From an uncultured Lachnospiraceae bacterium (GTDB lineage Bacteria > Bacillota > Clostridia > Lachnospirales > Lachnospiraceae), in assembly GCA_945788595.1 (NCBI GenBank), contig CALZMS010000011.1, forward strand, positions 1-11,993: 11,993 nucleotides of DNA. Reading direction: 5' to 3'. A program made the translations under genes and the position numbers. Each line of letters begins with the position of its first letter. The first letter of the stretch is position 1. Positions 7,288 through 11,993 of this stretch are shown piece by piece. The notes under the pieces were generated by a model. The model made no database searches and had not been told where the DNA came from. It saw only the letters and a program-made list of their open reading frames with translations.

Positions 7288-9804
7288 ATGAGACAACTAA
7301 AAAACAGAACATTTACAGGAACTACGGATCCTGCGATTACCACACGGGAGATTGAAAACCGTGCGATAGCCAGAAAAGCGGCTGCAGAAGGTATGGTACT
7401 TCTGAAAAATGAAGAGAATTTACTGCCCCTTCAGAAAGGAACTTCACTGGCCCTTTACGGTATTGGTGCAGGAAGAACCATTAAAGGCGGTACAGGATCT
7501 GGTGACGTCAACGAAAGAGAAAGCGTATCTATCTATCAGGGGCTTGTGGATGCCGGATTTAACGTAACGACAAAAGACTGGATTGACTCTTATGAAGAAA
7601 GTTATATTAATGCCCGCAATGCATGGAGAGATGATATTTTGTCGAGAACGGAAAGTGAAGAGGCTGTTTTGGAGTTTTTCAATGTGTATTCCACAACGCC
7701 ATTTCATATGCCGGTAGGAGACGATGTTACAGCTACAGAGGCCGAGACAGCGATTTATGTACTCAGCCGGATTGCCGGAGAGGGTGCAGACCGTTACGCA
7801 GACGGCGGCGATTATCTGCTTTCCGAGAAGGAAGAGGAGATGCTGAAAAGCATCTGTACACTGTACAAAAATGTTATCGTGGTGCTGAATACCGGTGGTG
7901 TCGTAGATCTGTCCTTTATGGATAAGTATGACAATATTAAAGCATTGCTGCAGATCATGCAGCCGGGTATGGAAGGCGGCCACGCGTTTGCGGATATCCT
8001 GCTTGGTGAAGTGACACCCTCCGGTAAGCTTACGGATACCTGGGCATATCATTATGAGGATTATCCCAGCAGTGAGGGATTTTCTCACAATAATGGCAAT
8101 GTGGATAAAGAGTATTATACCGATGGTATTTATGTGGGATACCGGTATTTTGATACCTTCGATGTACCGGTACGTTACGGCTTTGGTTTTGGTTTGTCTT
8201 ATACAGATTTTTCTATCTGTGCAGGTGAATTTGCTTTTGCTGCAGGAGAAAAGCCGGGCTTTACCATGAAAGCAATAGTCCAGAATACAGGCCTCGCTTA
8301 TGCCGGTAAAGAGGTCGTTCAGATCTATGCTACATGTCCGGCAAATAGAATGGATAAAGAGTACCGTCGTCTCGTGGCTTTTGCAAAAACAGGACTTTTA
8401 AAGCCGGGCGAGGAGGAGACTCTTGAACTGTTTATTCCTGTGGACGCGCTGACATCTTACGATGAGCTGGTTCCGGGATGGACTCTGGAAAAGGGCGAGT
8501 ATGTATTCTGGGCAGGCGGCAGTCTTGAAACTTCTCAGCCGGTTGCTGTGGCAGCACTTGCGCAGGATGTGGTGCTGACAAAGACAGAGCATATCGGTGT
8601 GCCGAAGGAGGTTGTGGAAGAAATTGCGCCTAAAGCCGAGCAGATCACAGGAAAGAGAGAAGCGCTGTCCGAAAAAGTCAAAGGACTTCCGGTGACAGAG
8701 ATTCCGACGGATGCCTTGAAAACAATTGTTGTCGAATATAGGAAAAACAGTGAGCTGACAGAAAAAGAAGCCAGAGAATTTGTGGATACACTGTCTGATG
8801 AAGAGCTGATCGCGCTGGCCTCCGGTGATCCGGGTAAAGGACAGGGCAGCAATCTTGGTTCTGCGGGTATTGCCGTACCTGGTTCTGCGGGTGAGACAAA
8901 TAACTGCTGTCTTGATAAAAATCTGGCAAGTATTGTTCTTTCCGACGGACCGGCAGGTCTTCGACTGAACAAATTCTATAATGTGGAAAATGGTCAGATT
9001 GTTCGTACACCGTTCCAGTTCTCTCTGGAGGGCGGGATCTTCTGTCCGGGTCTGGAAGATACGCTTCCGGGAACGAGATATTATCAGTATTGTACCGCTA
9101 TTCCGGTTGGTACGCTGCTGGCCCAGACCTGGGATGTGGCGCTGATCCGTGAAGTAGGGGCTATGATCGGCGGTGAGATGCTGCTGTTTGATACGACACT
9201 GTGGCTGGCACCGGGCATGAATATTCACAGAAATCCGCTGTGCGGACGTAACTTTGAGTATTATTCCGAGGATCCGTTTGTTTCCGGTAAGATCGCCATG
9301 ACGGATGGTGTGCAGAGTGTTCCGGGCTGCGGAACTACCATCAAGCATTTTGCCTGCAATAACCAGGAGGAAAACCGTATGGGCGTGGACAGTATTCTGT
9401 CCGAGAGAGCTCTGCGTGAAATTTATCTCAAAGGATTTGAAATCACCATCAAAGAAGCACAGCCGATGTCCATTATGACCAGCTACAATCTGATCAATGG
9501 AGTGCATGCGGCCAACAATTACGATACCTGTACAAAGGCTGCCCGTTGTGAATGGGGATTTGCCGGTATGATCATGACGGATTGGACCACCACAGAGCAG
9601 GGACCGGATTGTACAGCTTCCGGCTGTATGCGGGCCGGAAATGATCTGGTGATGCCGGGAGCTTTAAGTGACAGAGCTAATCTGGAGGAGGAGCTGGCCG
9701 ATGGTCGTTTGCCGAAGGAGGATCTGAAGGCTTGTATTGCGCGGCTGGTGAATATTGTTTGGCAGTCGAATATGTATGAGGATGCGGTTCCTTATAAAAA
9801 GTAA
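7288..9804 (+). CDS. GH3 beta-glycosidase with inverted domain order, probable beta-glucosidase
   Basis: 838 residues, no signal peptide, so cytoplasmic. The usual GH3 order is reversed. Residues 20-260 are the alpha/beta sandwich domain normally second (KAAAEGMVLLKNEENLLPL, SRIAGEGADR, a PSGKLTDTWA motif). Residues 275-420 are the fibronectin-III-like domain (GYRYFD, YGFGFGLSYTDF, GKEVVQIY). After a charged linker, residues 490-825 are the TIM-barrel domain normally first: LSDGPAGLR (D553), NIHRNPLCGRNFEYYSEDP (R654), TTIKHFACNNQE (K686, H687) and the nucleophile D765 in MIMTDW. E165 in GEGADR may be the acid/base by analogy with other GH3 enzymes. This order is known from Butyrivibrio and Ruminococcus beta-glucosidases. 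GGAAAGG precedes the ATG. It likely splits beta-glucosides brought in by the adjacent transporter; beta-xylosidase activity cannot be excluded. Confidence 0.94.
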   Translation: MRQLKNRTFTGTTDPAITTREIENRAIARKAAAEGMVLLKNEENLLPLQKGTSLALYGIGAGRTIKGGTGSGDVNERESVSIYQGLVDAGFNVTTKDWIDSYEESYINARNAWRDDILSRTESEEAVLEFFNVYSTTPFHMPVGDDVTATEAETAIYVLSRIAGEGADRYADGGDYLLSEKEEEMLKSICTLYKNVIVVLNTGGVVDLSFMDKYDNIKALLQIMQPGMEGGHAFADILLGEVTPSGKLTDTWAYHYEDYPSSEGFSHNNGNVDKEYYTDGIYVGYRYFDTFDVPVRYGFGFGLSYTDFSICAGEFAFAAGEKPGFTMKAIVQNTGLAYAGKEVVQIYATCPANRMDKEYRRLVAFAKTGLLKPGEEETLELFIPVDALTSYDELVPGWTLEKGEYVFWAGGSLETSQPVAVAALAQDVVLTKTEHIGVPKEVVEEIAPKAEQITGKREALSEKVKGLPVTEIPTDALKTIVVEYRKNSELTEKEAREFVDTLSDEELIALASGDPGKGQGSNLGSAGIAVPGSAGETNNCCLDKNLASIVLSDGPAGLRLNKFYNVENGQIVRTPFQFSLEGGIFCPGLEDTLPGTRYYQYCTAIPVGTLLAQTWDVALIREVGAMIGGEMLLFDTTLWLAPGMNIHRNPLCGRNFEYYSEDPFVSGKIAMTDGVQSVPGCGTTIKHFACNNQEENRMGVDSILSERALREIYLKGFEITIKEAQPMSIMTSYNLINGVHAANNYDTCTKAARCEWGFAGMIMTDWTTTEQGPDCTASGCMRAGNDLVMPGALSDRANLEEELADGRLPKEDLKACIARLVNIVWQSNMYEDAVPYKK

Positions 9805-9825
9805 TTGAGTTATTTCATTTGTAAT

Positions 9826-9866
9826 AGGCACTCTGGGTATCAAGATAGATATTCAGAGTGCCTTTT
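9826..9866 (+). terminator. Intrinsic terminator of the GH3 operon
   Basis: AGGCACTCTG (9826-9835) pairs exactly with CAGAGTGCCT (9854-9863), and six further inner pairs, two of them G-U, close a 6-base loop, giving a stem of 16 bp. Four Ts end the structure. It lies 22 bases after the GH3 stop and separates the sugar locus from the accessory island. Confidence 0.85.
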
Positions 9867-9885
9867 GCTGTGAATTATTTTAATG

Positions 9886-9959
9886 ATATTTGGCTCAATA
9901 GAGCCATTGAGTAAGAAACTCCCAATTCAAGACGAATGGGTAAGTGGTGGGAGTATGTC
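9886..9959 (+). mobile_element. Orphan IS200/IS605 (TnpB-type) right-end-like remnant
   Basis: Two hairpins stand here: TGGCTC-AATA-GAGCCA (9891-9906) and ACTCCCA (9918-9924) pairing with TGGGAGT (9948-9954), with an inner ATTC/GAAT stem. The end GGGAGTATGTCAC resembles, from memory, the right end of Firmicutes TnpB elements, which is also the 3' end of their guide (omega) RNA. No tnpA or tnpB reading frame is present, so this would be a solo end or a decayed miniature element. The identification rests on a short motif plus hairpin layout and is tentative. Confidence 0.4.
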
Positions 9960-9993
9960 ACACGATGCAGTGGATTGTGTTTGGTGATCGTGT
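9960..9993 (+). other. 7-bp hairpin between the IS-like end and the 40-base repeat
   Basis: ACACGAT (9960-9966) pairs exactly with ATCGTGT (9987-9993) around a 20-base G/T-rich loop. It is sandwiched without gaps between the IS-like hairpin and the first 40-base repeat, making four consecutive hairpins over 9891-10034. Together they may form one structured RNA or a folded single-stranded DNA end. No coding frame is visible in the stretch. Confidence 0.4.
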
Positions 9994-9994
9994 T

Positions 9995-10034
9995 CAGCGT
10001 GAGTCCCCTGACCCGGAGGGGGGTCTCACGGCTG
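9995..10034 (+). repeat. 40-base hairpin repeat, copy 1
   Basis: Begins CAGCGTGA and ends TCACGGCTG; these ends pair with one bulged G. Inside, GACCC (10010-10014) can pair with GGGTC (10021-10025). The same 40-base design recurs in the same orientation at 11936-11975, with GACTC/GAGTC as the inner stem, so a C-G pair has become a T-A pair without loss of pairing. The two copies bracket the kinase operon. No T-run follows, so it is not a terminator. It could be a cassette boundary, a recombinase-binding site or a structured RNA. Confidence 0.7.
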
Positions 10035-10078
10035 TATGGTAGGTTTGTGAATTTTATTTTGAATAAAAATATATGTTT

Positions 10079-10109
10079 GTGTCAAAATTAAAAAGTAACC
10101 TATTGACAC
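10079..10109. promoter_or_regulatory. GTGTCAA/TTGACAC inverted repeat, candidate operator
   Basis: GTGTCAA (10079-10085) and its exact reverse complement TTGACAC (10103-10109) are separated by 17 bases, 24 bases centre to centre. The right arm contains the whole -35 hexamer of the kinase promoter. A dimeric DNA-binding protein, possibly the downstream helix-turn-helix protein, could repress the promoter from here. A 7-base arm can arise by chance, so this is suggestive only. Confidence 0.45.
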
Positions 10110-10131
10110 TAAAATGGACGATTTATATAAT
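10103..10131 (+). promoter_or_regulatory. Perfect-consensus sigma-A promoter of the kinase operon
   Basis: TTGACA (10103-10108), 17 bases, TATAAT (10126-10131): both hexamers and the spacing are the exact consensus. Transcription would start near 10138, leaving a leader of about 19 bases with an AGGAGGT site (10145-10151) five bases before the ATG. Such a strong promoter in front of a kinase gene implies that tight repression normally holds it down. Confidence 0.9.
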
Positions 10132-10156
10132 GAAATTGAGTTCTAGGAGGTGAATT

Positions 10157-11011
10157 ATGAAGGATTATTCAAAATATCCGGAGGGAAACAGATATTATTC
10201 CGGCGCGGAACGAAAAAAATCTATTCTTATAAATGAAAGACCGTATTTGATTAAGTTTCAAAAGAATTCCAGAGAAGGATTGCGTTTTAACCATGTATCA
10301 GAATATCTGGGAAGTCATATTTTCAATTTACTGGGTATTGAAACACAGGAAACATTTTTAGGCACGTATAATGGTGAGAATATTGTTGTAATACAGGATT
10401 TTCTTGGAGAAGATGAGGTGTTTGTGCCATTTAAGGGGGTTGGCGATAGTTCGTTGGAACGAGATAAAGAAAAATATCAGTATTCCTATGAAGATATTAT
10501 TGAAATGCTGCAGGATAATGTAAAGCTTACAGATGTTGAACAGACGATTGATTTGTTTTGGGATATGTTTATCGTAGATGCTTTTATTGCTAATTTTGAC
10601 CGTCATGGAAGTAATTGGGGATTTATTAAAAAGGATAATATGTACAGGCTTTCACCAATTTTTGACAATGGATCCAGTTTGTTTCCCCAGTTAAATACGG
10701 ATAAAAAGATTGAAGCTATTTTAGAAAATCAGAAAGAGATTGATAAGCGTATTTACAAATTTCCTACATCACAAGTGAAATATCAGGGAAAGAAAAGTTC
10801 TTATTATGAAATCATATCAAGTTTGGCCTTCGAAGAATGTAATAATGCACTTGTCAGAATTGTTAAAAGAATTGACTTCGAAAAGATTAACATGCTGATT
10901 GACTCTGTAGAAAATATTAGTGATACGCGTAAAATTTTCTACAAAACTATTCTCGAACAGAGATATGAGAAGATTTTGCTTAAATCTTACAATGAATTAA
11001 TGGCGAAATAA
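10157..11011 (+). CDS. HipA/CtkA-like protein kinase
   Basis: 284 residues, close in size to stand-alone HipA-fold kinases such as Helicobacter CtkA and shorter than E. coli HipA (about 440), because the HipA N-terminal domain is absent. Visible motifs: a Ser/Lys-rich loop SGAERKKS (15-22), the ATP-binding Lys K33 in YLIKF, an E49-bearing helix, the catalytic loop NFDRHGSNWGF (146-156) with D148 and N153, and the metal-binding D170 in LSPIFDNGSS. All active-site residues expected in the fold appear to be present, so it should be an active Ser/Thr kinase. HipA relatives inactivate translation factors or tRNA synthetases as toxins; the target here is unknown. It is first in a two-gene operon, 14 bases from a DNA-binding protein, the reverse of the usual hipB-hipA order. 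Its base composition is much richer in A+T than the sugar locus, pointing to horizontal transfer. Confidence 0.85.
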   Translation: MKDYSKYPEGNRYYSGAERKKSILINERPYLIKFQKNSREGLRFNHVSEYLGSHIFNLLGIETQETFLGTYNGENIVVIQDFLGEDEVFVPFKGVGDSSLERDKEKYQYSYEDIIEMLQDNVKLTDVEQTIDLFWDMFIVDAFIANFDRHGSNWGFIKKDNMYRLSPIFDNGSSLFPQLNTDKKIEAILENQKEIDKRIYKFPTSQVKYQGKKSSYYEIISSLAFEECNNALVRIVKRIDFEKINMLIDSVENISDTRKIFYKTILEQRYEKILLKSYNELMAK

Positions 11012-11025
11012 AGGAGGTCAGAAAG

Positions 11026-11925
11026 ATGCAGGCTATAATTTCAGACTGGCAACCCAGAAATAGAATAACTACACCGCTTATAGGAATACCATCCTTTGTA
11101 AATTCGGGAATTATCAAGGCGGTCATGAAGAGTGGGGAAAAGATCAGTGTGGCTCAAATTGATTATCAGGAATTTGATGAAGAAAATTTTCAGTATGTGA
11201 TAATGCCATATTGGGAGATTATTGATGGACTTCCTGCGAGTGTATTTCAGGGGATTCCGGGATTTGATATGGGTCTTCGTTTAGAGCGATATTACAGAGT
11301 GAATTATATACCGACTTTTATTGCAGAAAGAACGCCATCAGAAAATCGTGAGGATTTATGGGAGATTCTCGAGGCGGTTGGGCTTGATTATTATGATCGT
11401 TTTGAATGGTTACTTAGAACTACAATGAGAGCTGCGAATGATAATTTAATAGTTGAAAGAAGAAGAGAATCACAGATTATAGAGGATTTTACACCGGGAA
11501 GGTTATCCACATTACAATATGGGGATAAGATTGTTGTGGATTCGTTGGAAGCAATTGCTGATACTGCATCTGGATTTTCTGACAGTATATTTACAGTAGT
11601 GACGAATGGTGTGGATGTCATCAGTCAAAGTGGTCAGGTGTTAGTTGGTATAGTGACACGGGCAGCGATGGTTTCTGTTATGGTGACGCAAAGAATTCTT
11701 GCAAGGCGCGAATATCTGGCTAGGAGAAGAGATGGTATTGAACGGGCTAAAAAGGATGGAAAATATACAGGCAGAAGGCCGATAGAGGTAGATGAAACAG
11801 TACTTCGTCAGGTAAATCGGGAGCTTAAGGAAGGATTGATTTCTGTAGAGGAAGCTATGAGAAGGGTGAAAATTGGTTCCAAATCTACATTTTACAGGAA
11901 AATCCGGGCGTTAGGAAAGGAATAA
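11026..11925 (+). CDS. DNA-binding protein derived from a serine recombinase, catalytically dead, with novel N-terminal region
   Basis: 299 residues. Residues 1 to about 140 match nothing I recognise (aromatic-rich, e.g. MPYWEIIDGLP and GFDMGLRLERYYRVNYIP). Residues 166-252 align without gaps, by eye and from memory, with the second half of the gamma-delta resolvase catalytic domain: GDKIVVDSL, NGVDVIS, the long dimer helix, then RDGIERAKKDGKYTGRRPI. Residues 253-297 are a resolvase-type helix-turn-helix (ISVEEAMRRVKIGSKSTFYRKI). The catalytic residues are gone: no Y-x-R-x-S serine motif, and the arginine motif LDRLGR has become LEAIAD (174-179). It should bind DNA but not recombine it, most simply as a regulator or antitoxin partner of the kinase encoded upstream. 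AAGGAGGT sits 7 bases before the ATG, supporting the start and co-transcription. Confidence 0.8.
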   Translation: MQAIISDWQPRNRITTPLIGIPSFVNSGIIKAVMKSGEKISVAQIDYQEFDEENFQYVIMPYWEIIDGLPASVFQGIPGFDMGLRLERYYRVNYIPTFIAERTPSENREDLWEILEAVGLDYYDRFEWLLRTTMRAANDNLIVERRRESQIIEDFTPGRLSTLQYGDKIVVDSLEAIADTASGFSDSIFTVVTNGVDVISQSGQVLVGIVTRAAMVSVMVTQRILARREYLARRRDGIERAKKDGKYTGRRPIEVDETVLRQVNRELKEGLISVEEAMRRVKIGSKSTFYRKIRALGKE

Positions 11926-11935
11926 GAATTGTGGT

Positions 11936-11975
11936 CAGCGTGAGCCCCCCTGACTCGGAGGGAGTCTCACGGCTG
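11936..11975 (+). repeat. 40-base hairpin repeat, copy 2
   Basis: Starts 11 bases after the stop of the DNA-binding protein gene. It has the same ends as copy 1, CAGCGTGA and TCACGGCTG with the bulged G, and an inner stem GACTC (11952-11956) with GAGTC (11962-11966). Flanking sequence outside the 40 bases is not shared with copy 1, so the repeat unit is short and well bounded. The window ends 18 bases later, so whether further copies or genes follow is not visible. Confidence 0.7.
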
Positions 11976-11993
11976 AAATGTGGCCTTCAAAAA

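Noticed and set aside
8398..9507. Long open frame of 369 codons on the minus strand
   Set aside because: It lies wholly inside the GH3 gene, whose motifs are unmistakable; the reverse frame gives a Cys/His/Arg-rich product with no family features.
9886..10034. Reading the hairpin array as the 3' part of a group II intron
   Set aside because: No domain V with the AGC/CGC triad and two-base bulge is visible, and there is no reverse transcriptase frame.
10051..10069. TTTTATT/AATAAAA inverted repeat before the kinase promoter
   Set aside because: Short, made only of A and T in an A+T-rich stretch; likely chance.
9995..11975. Reading the 40-base repeats as integron attC sites
   Set aside because: They flank a module in direct orientation and fold, but lack the GTTRRRY-type cores, and no integrase is seen.
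1..11993. tRNA, rRNA or CRISPR array
   Set aside because: I looked for tRNA-like ends, rRNA-like conserved blocks and regularly spaced repeats on both strands and saw none.

Overview
The window looks like a chromosomal segment of a gut-type Firmicute, most likely a Lachnospiraceae member; I cannot name the genus. The signs are a YesM/YesN-type two-component system beside a sugar ABC transporter, a YesL (DUF624) protein, a cytoplasmic GH3 enzyme with the inverted domain order known from Butyrivibrio and Ruminococcus, strong AGGAGG ribosome binding sites and sigma-A-type promoters.

Left part (1-2437, minus strand): a response regulator cut by the window edge (1-691) and a YesM-like sensor kinase (695-2437) form a tight operon with 3 bases between the genes. 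Its promoter lies in the short divergent region 2438-2560, which also holds repeated ACATC/GATGT half-sites and a cre-like palindrome. This two-component system probably senses, directly or indirectly, the sugar taken up by the transporter across the divergent region.

Middle part (2561-9804, plus strand): a lipoprotein sugar-binding protein, two MalF/MalG-like permeases, a single-pass membrane protein of unknown function, a YesL-like membrane protein and a cytoplasmic GH3 beta-glycosidase. There is no ATPase gene, so the transporter probably borrows a shared MsmK/UgpC-type ATPase. RNA-level punctuation shapes expression: a 15-bp stem-loop after the binding-protein gene, an intrinsic terminator between the second permease and the unknown membrane protein, a separate extended -10 promoter before the GH3 gene, and a strong terminator after it. 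The whole reads as a beta-glucoside (or related beta-oligosaccharide) uptake and intracellular hydrolysis locus.

Right part (9867-11993): an accessory island that is clearly richer in A+T. It starts with a structured non-coding stretch that resembles the right end of an IS200/IS605 (TnpB) element with no transposase. A two-gene operon follows under a promoter with perfect TTGACA-17-TATAAT hexamers: a small HipA/CtkA-like protein kinase and a 299-residue protein. That second protein has an unrecognised N-terminal region, then a degenerate serine-recombinase fold lacking the catalytic residues, then an intact-looking resolvase-type helix-turn-helix. A 40-base imperfect hairpin occurs in the same orientation on both sides of this operon, with a compensatory base change in its inner stem. 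The kinase plus dead-recombinase regulator, bracketed by these repeats, is the most novel part of the window and may be an undescribed toxin-antitoxin-like or signalling cassette.
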